A stretch of 64,000 nucleotides of DNA from Paulownia fortunei (Eukaryota > Streptophyta > Magnoliopsida > Lamiales > Paulowniaceae). How positions within the stretch are numbered: position 1 is the stretch's first letter; every line of letters starts with the position of its first letter. Shown one piece after another: positions 42,896 through 57,100 of the stretch. The DNA is taken from contig JAGSPU010001666.1 of NCBI GenBank assembly GCA_019321725.1, positions 1 to 64,000 of the forward strand, given 5' to 3'. The position numbers and the translations under genes were made by a program. The notes under the pieces were generated by a model. The model made no database searches and was not told where the DNA came from. It saw nothing but the letters and a program-made list of their open reading frames with translations.

Positions 42896-44655
42896 CTCAT
42901 ATTAAAATTTGGAATATAACAAAATGATATGAAGACTACCCAATGTCCTTTGATTGGGGGAAGAGTGCAAATTATATTAAAATTTTAAAATATATTATTG
43001 TTAATTAGTCTCCTTTTTTCGGATAATGTATTAGTCTAATATTATTTGTCAGTAGCAAAATAATTACACATATTCATAATAAGTAAAGAAAGCAAATTAT
43101 TTTTGAAATAGTAGTGGTGATTAAATAGAAAATCATCTCAGTTTTATCCAAATACACATTACTCACCTAAAAAGTGCAGTCAAGAAAAATATTTAATTAT
43201 AATTGTGAGTTGGTTTTCAGATAATTTGCAATGCGTAATTATATTGTAATAGATATGAAAATGGAGTTGTGGACCACTGAAAGTCTGGAAGTAGTAAAAT
43301 CTGGGCGTGGACTGATCTCAGTGGATACACCATTTGACCACCGGGTGGACCACCTCATATCTTCCTCTGACGTGTGTCCTCCCTTTGCGTGCGCAACACC
43401 ATATCCTAATTCACGAGCCAGATTATCTATATTGTTTCCAAACAGTGGTTGGCAGAGAAATCTATTTAATTATCTAATTTCAATTAAGTTTTTATTCAAT
43501 TAATAGAAAATAAGCTTAAAAAATAAAAAATAATAATTAAATAAAGGTAAATTGAAAAAATAGCTAAGTTGGGAAAATGGTGGAATGCCTTTTGATTTCC
43601 AACTTGTTTTTTTTTTTTTTTTAATTTTACTTCATTTTGTCGGACACAGGAAGGAAACTAATTAACATTTTTAAACAAGAAACACGATTTTCTACTTCAT
43701 TGTCATTGTTTTATGAGTATTTATATTACTTTTTTAATAAATGTCAATGTTGTATACTCTTTTTTTGAGTATTGTAAATGCATCAAATATATATTTATAA
43801 TTGAACACATTATTAAATAATGGAAATCTCTCTTTTTTTTTTGTTTTTTCATAATAAATTAAATCTTAAATATCTTAAAATTTGTACATCATTTGTCTTA
43901 TGCAAGTGGGTCCTGGAGCCAAATGATTTCTATCTTTTTCCTATTGATTTGCCAACAACAGGAAAAGTGAATTGAATAAACTTCGTAATGTCTCTCTTTT
44001 ACCCAAAAGAAAAAAAGAGAGAGACAGAGAGAATTGTGCCTCGTTTTTTTTTTTTTTTTTTTTTTCTGTAAAATAAATACTTTTATTTTTAATTGAAAAG
44101 GGCAGTCAAAGATGGGTTGGGGGGTCACAGATTGTGAGCAAGTTGTACAAAAAGAATGAATAAGAAGTAAGTAAAAAATTATGATCTTCAACATCAAGCC
44201 AACAGTAAAAAAATCCCAAAATTATATAATTTTTTCACCTTTCCACTGTGTTAAGACAATATATGAAAGATTCCAATTGAAACCACTCCATCATCCAATC
44301 TCAAATTATTTTTCTGGTTGAACATAAAAGAAAGTGAAGCAACACGTCAGACTTAAAAGTAACAACCCCCAAAACATGGAGTTGGAACATACAGTTTCCA
44401 ATAAGCTGTTTACACCTCACAAGTTCAAAAATACTCTGAGCCCATTTGTTTATTATTTTTAATATTTTTATTATTTTTATATAAAAATAAAAATATATTG
44501 GAATTAATTTTGTGGAACTTGACAGTACCAGTGTAGAAATAAAAATACATTTGATTTATGATTTTTTATGTGTGAAAAGATGTGATTTTTTTTAAATGTA
44601 TTTGAGTATAATATTTTCAAAAGAATAGTTCTTATGTGATATAAAAGTAATAATT

Positions 44656-44900
44656 TGTGGGTCTTATTATTATTCTTTATGTCCCATTAATCAAATTATA
44701 TTGTGTGAATTTAATTTGTGTGGATCTTATTACTTTATTTATATCACATCAATATTATGCGAATAAAAAAATATTATTTAACTTGTTAGTGGATTTTATT
44801 TAAAATTAATTTTAATTATTTTTAAATTAATAGAAAATCACATCAAACATTGAATATGTGGATCCTACTTTGTTGAAATAGGAATTATAGGTAAAAAATG
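44656..44900 (+). repeat. Degenerate tandem array, unit about 60-70 bases
   Basis: The phrase (t/a)gtgg(a/g)t(c/t)(t/c)tatt or a close variant recurs at 44656, 44717, 44787 and 44857. A second shared phrase (cacatcaa) sits between the later copies. Confidence 0.5.
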
Positions 44901-46934
44901 ACATCAATAGGTCCAGAAATGGGCATTTCAATTTCTAACTTTGATTGGAAAAACTTAGAAATGAAAATAAATAAAATTCTATTGAAAAGTGAATAAAGTA
45001 TTTTTTAAATTTTTAAATATTAAAAAGTTTAAAAAATTATTTTTTAAAATATAATCAAATTGGGGGTTCTTTAATTTTCTTTAAAGAATTGGCTATTCTA
45101 CTCCCCAAGCCCATAATATTTACCATGCAATTTTTACTTTAACAAATTCATATTATTCAAGATAAAATTTTAAAAATAAAAACTACCAAATTGATTTTAT
45201 AAGAATAGCTACAAAAGCAAAAAAATTTATTTCAATAATTTAAAAGTAATTATAATTTGAATACTCGACAAAAAATTGCCAAACTAGTCATTAACCCCTT
45301 TGTTTTCACATGGGTGTCAGTTTGGAAACGGCAACCACAAAAATACAAGTAGGCCCCGAATGAACCCAGTCCTATAGTAAGAGAACATGATCATGTATGC
45401 GTAATGGGGTTTTCTTTCTGTCTCAATAATCCATTTTCTACATTTGATAGGCACAGCCAAACAGAGCCCAGAGATGTGACAGTTCATTAAAAATTATAAC
45501 ATCAGAGCTCATCTTATTTCCTAACTATTTTCTACTGTTATGGAGTAATAATCATTACTGTTTTTGGGTGGAATGGGGTGGGTAAGAAAATATCATAACA
45601 CATATCAGCACGCTCGCCACAGCTGTCTCGTTCATTCATGAAATTTTTAACCCATAAATTAATGGTTTGATTGTCAATTATTATGCTTCTCTTGCGTTGA
45701 ATTAGGAGAGACCTCAATAATTATTAAATTTTAAGTGGTAAACTCTCAACTATAAACTCAACAATTTAACAAAAAATTAATTTCATTTTATCTTAATTTT
45801 GAATCAAATGACATACAATTAGTTGGTATTTAAAGAAGAGGGACCAATCAATATATAAACCACAAATATTCACATATAACTACACAAACGCTAGACATCA
45901 AGCCCATTGGCGTGGGTAAGCCAACCAGACATCCCTAGTCCCAAAGCTTTAAATCCAAGTTAAACAACCAATAGAAAGAACTGAATTCTCCATGATCGAT
46001 CCAGCTATTATCAACACACAGGGAGAAGAGTTCGGTGCATTTCAGGTATAAACCCAATTTAGGAAATCAAGAATGTAAGTAGGCTAATGGCCGCAATTAA
46101 CTTATCAAGAAGTCAAAATACAAACCACGAATTTTCCCCGTCAGCTTCTCACCAAAGATAAAGCCTGCTGAAGCTAAAGCAGGTGTACAACTATAACGCA
46201 TGCCAGATCTTGTTAAAATATTGCTGCAACTTAGTCTAACTCCAGTGTATCTAATATACTACTAACCTTGCTTCTAAAAGAATCGGTTACGCTGATGCTC
46301 TTAAAACAAGAAACGTATAGGCTTAATCTCGGTTCATTCAAAGCACAATGCAATAAAGTTTAGAAGAAGTTCTTCATATCTAAAAGCACAAGGATGGATC
46401 AGAACATTCAAGGTTATAAGAAGATTACTACAGCCAATTGATCGACGACAATGACATGCTTTCTTAAATATTAGAACTTTCCAATCCCATCTAAGATTAA
46501 CCGTGCATTTAAACAGGTTAGCTAGTAAGAGAAAAAGAATGAAACATGAACAAACAACAGAATTCGATTGGTCTATGTCACACGACAACAACCCTGGAGA
46601 AATGAAATGACCTACACGAGAAATGGATTAAAAAGCTGTGAAGTATAGCTGCAGAACTGAATCTTCAACTCCACGACTCTCTACCATCTTATGATCTGCT
46701 ACTAGCACAAGCAACCACTAATCAATTTCTCATCCAGACCATCGAGAGGGCAGCATATTCAGCTATCTTATCCTCACAACTTTGTCATTCCAGTCAACAA
46801 GCAATATAGATATCTACCACAGGATTCTAATCCCATAAGCAATAAAGATTTTAGGAGCAGAATCATTTCAATTTCTTTCAATTCATACACAGCTGTTGGA
46901 TTGTCGTAAATCGTGTAAATGCAATTGCTCACAT

Positions 46935-49286
46935 CTACTCAGTCCCCCCAACTTTATTCTGTCTTAGTAGAGGTTGCCTACTCATTGAGGCTGATATTGC
47001 ATCAGGAATGATGCCCATTAACTCACTTTTTCCCACTTCAAAGCTTGAATTGTCATTCTCTCCACTGTCTTCAAAATATCTCGTTTGTTGATTACTGCTG
47101 CTACACAATAACCCACAAGCCACATTGTCCATTGATTTAATGCTGCTGCTCTCCAACCCACTTTTAGACCAAGCAACATTGCTTATATCTGCTGCTAATG
47201 CAGCCAATTCATGACTTGCAAAGGATGGAGGTTCTGTATAGTCAATAAATTCGGGGCCCAGCAACCAGCTTACCGGTGCTAACCCACTTGAAGTTTCACA
47301 GCAACCATGGCCACATTGGTGAGGGACTAATAGGTCAGTATACGCTCCTTCGAGCAATTTACAGATTCCTACATCTGGATTTGAAGCATGGAGAAAGGGC
47401 ACTTGGAAGGAAGCCAACCTAGGAGATGGACATACATTTTCTGCTCCATCCACTGTATTATAAACGGTAAATGCACTGATGCGAGCAACAGGACGGAATA
47501 GAGTAGGAGGGACTATCGATTTCTCATTGAGTTGGACTTCTGATTGAGCCTTCTCTTCATGGTGGCTATCATCTATTAGTTCCAAAGAGCTGACATCTTT
47601 TCCTTCACTGGACTTCACCGAGTTCGCATCTCCACATGATGGTGTTTCTTCGGAAGATGCCTTTGATTTTTCAACACTTGAATCTTCGACAACATTGCTG
47701 GATTCCAACTTAGACTTCCCAAGCTCCATGCAGCGACGCCTCAATGTGGAATTCCAGTGGTTCTTGATAGCGTTGTCGGTTCTCCCTGGCAACAGCCTTG
47801 CTATTGATGCCCATTTATTTCCATGGATGGCATGAGCCTGAAGTATGATGCGATCTTCTTCATCTGTAAGAATTGGAGTCCCCATCAGCCATTAAAAATG
47901 CAAGTACGTTTCCATTACCAGAACCCTAAAAATGAACAGGAAACTGGTGATTATTAAGCATGTCATAAGACTCAGACATGACAGCAGACCGGTGGTTCCC
48001 AGTTCACATTGGGTATTTGCCATACTCTTAAGGATCACTTGGTTACCACTAATTTGCTTTCCAGCCATCTCCAATTTATATACTGAGATATAATAGGGTT
48101 TAGCAACATTGACTATTGCTACTTCCTAGTCAGGTAAATGTTGATTAATCAGAGGTAACAAACTCCTCCAACCGCGCCAAGTTTGGGAAAGAATTTATCT
48201 TTTTGTTCATTGCGAGCAAACGTGAAACCCGAGGGAGACCTCTAAGTCGAGTATCCTATAAAGTTTGTTGAAGACCATGTGAAGGTCGTGTTAAGGCAAG
48301 GAGTAAACCTTTGACTAAGCATGGACAAATTGGTAAGATCTTTCTCTAATAAGACTTCTGCTTCTAGTAGCAAGAACAAAGAGAATTATATCAGAAAATT
48401 TTGAGAAAAATCTCAAAAATTGGAGTTTAACTTTATCTTCTAATCAGAAGAATTATAAAAAAATAAAAATTGATCTGATTATATCATTAAGGCTCTTGAA
48501 GAGTCTAAATCTTTAAAAGAGGGATATGATACTTTTAATCTTTCACACAACAGATGATCTGACCATACATACTTGAAGCTATACAAGTCAAATTCAATTG
48601 GCTGCAGTCTTGCATAACATTTTTTAGTGCATACAACTGGGTTGATGGAATTGGAATTGGAATTCGTGAAAAACTTGTTGAAATTTGAATTGTTTCTAAT
48701 TCCCATTCTCAGGCTTCAATTCATTGATAGTCATATGCCCCATTGCCAAACTATTAACTGCAACTCCAACAAGAAGAAATTAATTCATAAAACAGAGAAA
48801 ACTATAAAGTTTTTGCTTCCGCATTTAATTTTTCACCAATATTCACCCAGTCTTTGCAAAGAAAGAAACCAATGAAGAACGAACTAGACTCCTCAAAAAT
48901 TAAGACATTAATTATAATACAAAAAACAAGCACTAATATAGCAGACTAAACAAAATTCATTTCATAACCAACGCAATGGAGGGTGTGAAATTACCAGTAA
49001 AGGGCTTCCGTTTAACGGCCGGATCGAGCTGATTACACCAACGGAGGCGGCACGATTTTCCCGATCGGCCGGGAATTCCTCGGGCGATGAGACTCCAATT
49101 TCTGGCCCCGAAGTTACTCACAAGTTGACTCAGCATCGCGTCCTCATCTGGCGACCACGGTCCTTTAACTCGGTCGAGTGATCTCTTGCTCACTCGACCG
49201 CCGTCTCCGAGCATTACCATGTTGTCTTCTTCGCCACCGCCGCCGTCTGCCCGCAATTCTACCTCTCCTTGAGTGTCAATTTCCAT
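46935..49286 (-). CDS. R2R3-MYB transcription factor, MYB25/MYB109-like
   Basis: Exon 1 is 48995-49286 and exon 2 is 46935-47863, separated by a 1,131-base intron. They total 1,221 bases and give an intact 406-residue protein. The splice falls in R3 ([13 protein letters not shown]). R2 (about residues 40-91) starts [17 protein letters not shown] and R3 (about 92-142) ends [14 protein letters not shown], with the regularly spaced Trp residues (Phe at the first R3 position) that build the two DNA-binding helix-turn-helix repeats. The N-terminus is acidic and Gly-rich. The C-terminal 260 residues are Ser/Glu-rich and presumably carry regulatory function. The signature [19 protein letters not shown] points to the MYB25/MYB109 branch next to subgroup 22 (MYB44/73/77), which has been linked to ABA and stress responses. 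That assignment is from remembered family sequence. The protein should be nuclear. Confidence 0.93.
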
Positions 49287-52200
49287 TAAACTATTCGATA
49301 TTCTTGTTTTTTAATTTAGTTCTATACTATTTCTGAGTGAAATAATATGGGTACCGGAACTCGCCTAGAAGCGAGTGCTTCATTACTGTTTGACTGCAAC
49401 TGCTGACACGTGAATAAATTCATAGGGCATTCGGGGATGGAGAATTGATCACCTACGGTGACTATTCTCTTCGCTGCTGTTTAAAACGTTGTACCTCCAA
49501 TGCGACTCTACTAGAGCTAATAGATTTATCAAAATGGTGGGGCCAGTTGTGCGATTTGTTATGCGGGCCTTTTGGGCCGATGTGAAAATTGATATGGGTT
49601 ACACTATTTGTTGACGCAAATTTTAAGTCCGAAGGTATGCACGCAAACTTCTTAATATAAAAGGAAAATAATATTTCTTTAGGCTGGCAAAATTTTGAAA
49701 AAGGAAAATGTCAACTACATATAGATCCAGTAGTCAACATAGTATACATACCATGAACATACTAAATTATTATCACTTGTTGAAAACTTATAGTGTAGAT
49801 TTAAACTTTGACAAAATCTTTGGTTATCCTAAATCATAAATAAATAATGACGTAACTTATTTGAATTTATACATGCGATGTATCAAAATAATGCATTTAT
49901 CCCTTCATAAATCAAGTAATAGATCTCATTAATATGATGAACAGACTTTGGCTGCAAACAATATGGTGATATATCCACGACAACATAAAGTCACAATCTC
50001 ATCAAAATATCATTAGCTATACTTGGGCAGGTTAAAATGAATCATTTCGAGCGGTTTTTTACGATTTTATAAATGCATGAAATTGAATAATATTAACACA
50101 ATCTGATGGAGATCAATTAATGGTGAGTTTATAACTATCAAATGAAGTCTACTACATTTAATTAGTTTGGGAATCCGAATATAAAAAGTGTGTAATTTGC
50201 TTGATACTCACGTATTGAGTGTGAGAAACCTAGAACAAATCGCTTCATTTGCTACATGGGATATGACGATAGTCATCTACTTAATTACACAATTATGAGC
50301 TTAATTTTGATTATTATTTATTGGAGTATTTAGTGGAAATATGGAAGTCAAGTGGAAATTCTGTTTATTTGATTTGGACTTTGAACCATTCTAATCAAAG
50401 TTTATATATTTTTAACCACTCACTTGTAATTTATTGTTCAAAAGGTCAGAAACTTTTACAATATAGATCCACATAGAGAGCTATCACAAGTCCATAGCTT
50501 TATAATTTATTCATTTTTAGGAGAAAAATGAAGAGAAGTAAAAAAGCTTTTATTTGGATTATAACTTCATCCGTGCCCCTTCATCAGTCAAAAAGTCCAT
50601 CTTAATATAATTCATTTTGGATGATGTGTTCTAATTTATATTTTATCATAAATTTTTTATTTATGAATATACATCAACTATATGTAATTTATAAATAAAT
50701 ATTTATTTACAAAAATATTTTATATATTTAGCCTGTATCCATAATTTCAAAATTGTATGTGAATAGATAGCATTAGCCTTACATGGTTGAAATGGTGGGC
50801 TAACTTAAGGCATTTATACCAAGTGCCAATATGTGTGTGAAAAATAAAATGTTTTAACTTATTTTGTACACTCTTAGCACGAGTTCTGTTCAGCTCTTGT
50901 TGCAGAATCGTTGTCTGATTTAGTTGTTAACATTGAATGTCCCAAGTTGAAATACATGCTGTTAACATACGATATTTTATCGTACTTTTATATCTGACCT
51001 AATAATAATGATAGAACCCTTGACCTATACGATACTACATGATCAAACGATGATGGAGATCAAGAAAATTCACCCAAGACCACCTAAGAACTATTTGAAG
51101 AAATTTAGTACTCTAGATTTCATCTCAAAATGTGAGGAAAAACCGTGTTCAACAAAATATGATTTACTTTTGAATTGTCAAAAAAAAAAAAAATACGTGA
51201 CAAATATGAACAGTTCATGTATAAATAAATGAGTTTCCCGAAACCAAATCTGAATAAAATTTTTCAATATCATCAAATTGAAAATTATCGCGTTAAACTA
51301 GAACCATAAATTAATCCATGAGCCAGACCATAAAGGGTCCGTATCACCGGGTTTATGGTTGAAAATTGAAATCAACTTGGCCGGTCTGCCAAATGTAAGA
51401 GAGACGTTTAGGCCAGATTGTGAACTGTTTGATAATCAGAATCTGTAATAGCTCAACATTTGGCCCTAAACTGTAATAGTCTCCAATTTTCCATTGGAAG
51501 ATGATTCTTTTTACAGTATATTTCTGGATCCTCTCTATTTTTTAAACGTCCAAATCAGAGTATTTATAACTAGCTAGAAAATGATACCAAGCAATACATA
51601 CATTTTTAAAAAAAAAAAATGAATAAGATGATTTGTTTTCGTATACTATTAAAAGACTTAATGTACCTGAAAATTTGCAATTTTTGGGGAAAAAGTAAAT
51701 GAGAAATAAAGGGAAAACTCAAGAACAATTTATTGAGTTAAAGCAACAGCGTGATTACGTGTTCGAAATTATAAAGTTTACTTCGACAATATTTGGATTA
51801 ATTTAAAGAAAAATGTAAAAAAAAAAGATAAAAAATGATAAGTTGCCATAGCTAATTAATATTCTATTTAATTATTAATTAAATAACATAAACGTCCATT
51901 GAAGTCATGCAAAAGTGAAAATTATTATCAATTGAGTTGAATGTTTCTCAAGCTGTCTGTTCTCCAAATAATTGAAAAAAAAAAAAAGAAGGGAAATATG
52001 AGTGGGAAATTTAATTTCACCGATACAACCGAGTAAAGACTAAAGAATTTTAAAAGGCTGACCATATGCCGTTCAAACCTGGTATTGATTGATCGTTATC
52101 AATATTAGAAAATAAGATAGATAGACTAGATAATGTGGATTTGTTGGTAATTATGGATATAGAATTTCTTAAATAGCAAGCAAGTGACCAGCCCTCATCT

Positions 52201-54046
52201 ATCCTAATTACAAAATTATTTCAACGTTAACCAAACTTTTAACGAACAAGACAACCCCCAAAAGTTTCTATGTATTTGACAAGATTAATTATAGATTATA
52301 TTATAGATAGATTAATTAATATGCTCGTTATATAACTGCCAATTCATTTTATTCAGTATCTTTTTAATGGAGTCCAAGACAAAAATTACATTTTGAGTTT
52401 GAGTTACATGGACCAATTATTTAATCTCAATGTATAAGTTTTTGATCAATGATTAGATCAAATTTAGTAAACAAGTCACCTAACATTAATTCTAATTAGT
52501 CCGTTCAAAAAACAGTTCACAATAACTTGTTTTCCACAATAAATTTAAATTTTTATTTAGATTCAATCTGAATCCTCTATTTCAATTTAGTGTTTTATTC
52601 TAATTTTTGAGCGCGAAATTTGACTGAAAGATTTTTAAATTACTTCTAGAGTTTTTATTTTCTTTCTTGTTTTTCTTCCAAGTATAAACTACTGCATGTG
52701 TTCATGAGCACATGTATAGATTGGTTTTATTGTATACATCTAAGTGGTTGCCCTGATTAGGAAAGGGAGGTAGGATCAGTTGGGTGGTCTGCTGGGTACG
52801 TGATTGATCCAGTTGCAACTGTATTCCAACTTCCCTCAAATTTAAAAGTCAAAAATTCAACAATAATACCAAGAAACCTAATTTCCACAGGAATATAGTT
52901 TATTGATTAGATCAGAATGAAATCAAATATTCAATGTTCTCGATTATTGAATCTATTTCTGAAAGTTTAAAAATCCATTTATTAAATTTAATTATTTTAT
53001 GTACCATCTTTTATTTTTATGTTGCATTTTATCATGTATTCCACAATATAATTTCTCGTCAATTGTATATTTAAAAATATAATTAAGTAAATAAATTCCT
53101 TTAAATATACATTTGACAAGAATATGTAAAGTAGAATAGATGATAAAATACTTAATTTAATTAAAAAATCTGAATTATTTTTATCCCTCCAGTAATTAAC
53201 ATGAAATTTGACTAGTATCAAAACTCGAGTTATCATTGGCAACTTCCGTTTATTCTAAAGAATAAACATGTTGATATTGAAGAGGGAATCGATCACCAGT
53301 TATACTAAAATCAGAAGGTATTTATAGATTATGGAAAATTCCATATAAATGATAAATACACCTAAATTGGGGTATACAAATACTCATCAATTGGCGTGTG
53401 TAGAGTACACAAGCAAAATAATATAGTACCAATACTTATCACGCTAACTCAACGCATATACAGATTCCCAATCTTAGCTTTAAAAAAAAAAAAAAAGATA
53501 TATTGGAGGCAAAACTGAGGTTAATTACAGCTGAATTGGCAAATTTGAAAACCATAGGGCTGCTGGTATAATTGACAAATCACTTACCCTATACTCCAAG
53601 ACAAAGGAAAATTAAATCCCAACATGCACATCCGATGTAGAACTACAAACAACAACAAAAATAACAAAATCAAAAGAAACAGTCAAAACACAGCAATCAG
53701 AAAAAAAACTCTACAGATTTTGGTTGAAAAACAACCATTCTACGACTTTTGCAAGAGATTTTTCAACTAAGTGTTTTAATATGACTTCTTTGATGGCCAA
53801 CTCAAAACGGTTAGGTAACGAAATTTCTGCTAACACCTAATTTTTAAATGCCGTAGTTGATTATCAGCCAATGGAGCTTCAGAGTATTCTTTCACGCAAT
53901 CTTGAGAAAGTTAAGATGGTTTTTTTTTTTTTTTTTTTTTATAACACACCGGAAGCAAGTTAGAACAAATACTGAGAATAATATGTACTTAAAAAAAAAA
54001 AAAAACAGTTGCCGCCTTTCTCAGTTCAGAGCCTTTAATATTTTCG
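49287..54046. other. Divergent intergenic region, no gene seen
   Basis: About 4.8 kb between the divergent MYB and laccase genes. It is AT-rich, with poly-A and poly-T runs including about 22 T at 53920-53941. A TGGGCC near 49577, about 290 bases before the MYB ATG, could be a promoter element. No coding or RNA gene is recognised. Confidence 0.5.
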
Positions 54047-54054
54047 TATAAATA
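54047..54054 (+). promoter_or_regulatory. TATA box of laccase gene
   Basis: TATAAATA lies 95 bases before the laccase ATG, in the context cgtataaataggag, followed by a CT-rich likely start region (ttctcttcttcac). Position and match to consensus are both good. Confidence 0.65.
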
Positions 54055-54141
54055 GGAGACTTCTCTTCTTCACTTCTGCATAAATCCCTTAAGTCTGTGT
54101 TTGAGAATTTCCTCTCATTGTTCATATATATCTTAGTACCA

Positions 54142-57100
54142 ATGGCACGTCCTGTGGTCTTTCTGGCATTTGCTTTGGCTCTTTTGGCTTGTTCATCATT
54201 TGCCTCAGCTGCGATCGTAGAGCATTCATTTCATGTAATTTTCTCTTGGTTATGTTTTTCTTTATTTCGTGCGCCTTGTTTTTTGTTTTTAATGAAAATT
54301 TTCAACCTCAAAGATGGTTTTTTACAGGATAGAAGAGCTCTCGATGCACAAATACATGTATTTCTGCATGGCATAGGGTTTCCTTAATTTGTAGCTTAGG
54401 CCAGCAGTTCACGTCTACCACGTTTTTCTTACAAATACACTGAAATGGCTGCAGTAATAGTCCTTAGATCACATATGACAATGTATATTGAAATAGTATT
54501 ATTTGACATCTCATGATTCTTGAATCACAGCAGTCCCCAGACCATACAAGATATAAGCAACTCAGGTTTACCAACAGGCACACAATTGAAAACCTTTCTT
54601 CAACCTGCACTTAGCCATACATGATGCAGCTCTTGAAAACATATTTTAGTAGAATGCAAATGATTAAGGTTTATCTTTTTTGTCTTTCTATTGGATATAT
54701 ATCATGCAGCTACGTTTCAACACGTAGTTCATTTAAGATAACATATCAAGTATTTTACCAACCCCAACAACCGTACCCCATCCAACCACAAAAGAAAAGA
54801 AAAAAGAAAAGGAAAAAAAAAATGCATTTACTTAATTTTTTTAATTATGCTTACTATATGATTAATTAGGTATTTTGTTCTGAAACACGAAATTCCATTT
54901 TTGTCTTTGTCTTAAACTTTTCTCCTTCACCTATAGTTAATGAGAATGCCCATTTTTCACAAAATTATGTGCTTAATTAACTGCAGGTGCAAAATCTTAC
55001 TGTCAATCGGCTCTGCAGAAATCAAGTTATCACTGCAGTTAATGGCAGTCTTCCGGGGCCAGTTCTCCGAGTACACGAGGGCGATACCCTTGTCGTCCAT
55101 GTTTTTAACAAGTCGCCGTACAACCTAACTATTCACTGGTACGTACATCATGCAAAATTAAAAAATAAATAAATAATTTTCTGTGTTTTTGTATTTAAAC
55201 ATCAGATTCTTTTATTTTTTTATTTTTGAAGTTCACGAATAATGTTAATTTTTTTAAAATAGCATAATATAAGGCTTACTGTAAATACAATATGTGACAT
55301 GGCCCTGATTTTCAATCATGACGTAGAAAAACGTTAGAGACCACAGAAATTTCAATTTCTTACTCTCATTTGAAAATTTTGGAAGAGTGTTGGAACATAG
55401 TTAATAAGTTTGAAAATTTCAGTTACCCTAGTACCTTATTTTGCATGGTCGGCTTAGACATAGCGTAACGTTAATATTAGTTAACTTGTTATTCCGGGTC
55501 AATTAGTTGAATCATGTCTTATTAAATACAGTTGTACTTCTTTTTTTTTTTTTTTCCTTTTGCAGGGAGTACTATATAATTTTTAAAGTATAATGAAGTC
55601 AAAAACTGGTTTTGAAATCGTGTGGTCTGTACAAGAATAAATAAATTGAATTAGATCATAACAAGGGACTTAGTCTACTCGTTGCTTATTTAATTTAATC
55701 GGACTATCATTATCTCAATTTCTGAAGGCTCTTTAATTAATAACTAATATTTTGAAATCGTGGGGCCTCTACAAGAACAAATAAATTGAATCAAATCTTA
55801 GCGAGGACTTAGGTGAGTTTGGCTCAGTTTTTGGATAATTGATTATACAAGAATTGAATTTAATATAATTGATTTTTACAATAACCGATTTTGCAAAAAT
55901 TAAATTTGAAAAAATTATTTTTCTAAAACTACGGTTGGCCTCCAAATTTTAACTCTTGCAAACAATCCAAAAGTAATTTCTAGCGGAGTTGCCAAACGCT
56001 TTTGGATATCGATTTTGGGATTAGGTTGTCAAATGATTTTAGAAGTCCCAATCACAAAATGGTTTAGGCTGAAGTCCAAAATGATTTTAGGAGTCCAATC
56101 ACAATGCCTAACCCACCCTTAGTCTATAAATTGCCATTGCTTATTAATTTAATTATGCTATCATTATCCCAATCTTAAAAGGCTATTAATTAATAAAGAG
56201 TGTTGATGTGATTGCAGGCATGGGATTTTTCAGTTACTGAGTGGGTGGGCTGATGGGCCGGAGTTTGCTACCCAATGCCCGATCCGGCCCGGACAGAGCT
56301 ACACCTACAGGTTTACCATAACCAGGCAGGAGGGGACTCTTTGGTGGCATGCACACGTTCAATGGCTCCGGGCCACAGTTTATGGAGCCCTAATCATCCG
56401 GCCCAGATCCGGTTACTATCCATTCCCAAAGCCACATAGGGAAGTCCCAATTGTCCTTGGTGAGTAACATTATAATCTCATAAGTATTTAATTTGAATTT
56501 TTTTTCTTTTTTAAAAAGTTAAATTAAATTTTGCTAAAATCAAATGACGTATTGAATTAATTAGAGTGTCTCCAAATTAGACGGCACGTAAATAAAATTT
56601 GATTATAATCTTCCAAACAGGACCTTATAAAATAAATATGTTATTGCAGGAGAGTGGTGGAATGCTAATGTTATTGATGTAGAGAACCAAGCGTTGGCAA
56701 CAGGAGCTGCGCCTAATAACTCCGATGCCTATACTATTAATGGTCAGCCAGGAGATCTCTACCCATGCTCTTCAAACCGTGAGTGTCACACGAACAATTT
56801 TTGATAACATTAGATTTTGCATCTTCAACATGTTAATTTTTAACAAATTTCCTAACATGTGATTTTTCATTTTTGTAGATACATTCAGGTTAAAAGTGGT
56901 GCATGGAAAGACATATCTCCTGCGCATAATCAACGCTGCACTCAATAATCAACTATTTTTCAAGATAGCAAATCACAAGATGAAGGTGGTAGCAGTCGAC
57001 GCTTCCTATACAAATCCCTACGTCACCGACGTGGTTGTGGTGGCTCCGGGACAGACCACCGACGTCCTCTTGACGGCCGATCAAACGCCAGGCAGATACT

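Larger units (their letters stand above)
39917..46934. other. Long intergenic region, no gene seen
   Basis: Seven kilobases between the RING-CH 5' end and the MYB 3' end. It holds compound microsatellites, an 18-base tandem repeat (caactaattacttggg, about 40888-40925), a foldback element near 42.4 kb and an imperfect tandem array near 44.7 kb. The last kilobase (about 45.9-46.9 kb) is less AT-rich and may include MYB 3' UTR, but I recognise nothing coding in it. Confidence 0.5.

Noticed and set aside
53857..54051. 64-codon frame across a long T run before the laccase gene
   Set aside because: The translation is dominated by poly-Phe and poly-Lys from homopolymers, and it overlaps the laccase promoter and TATA box.
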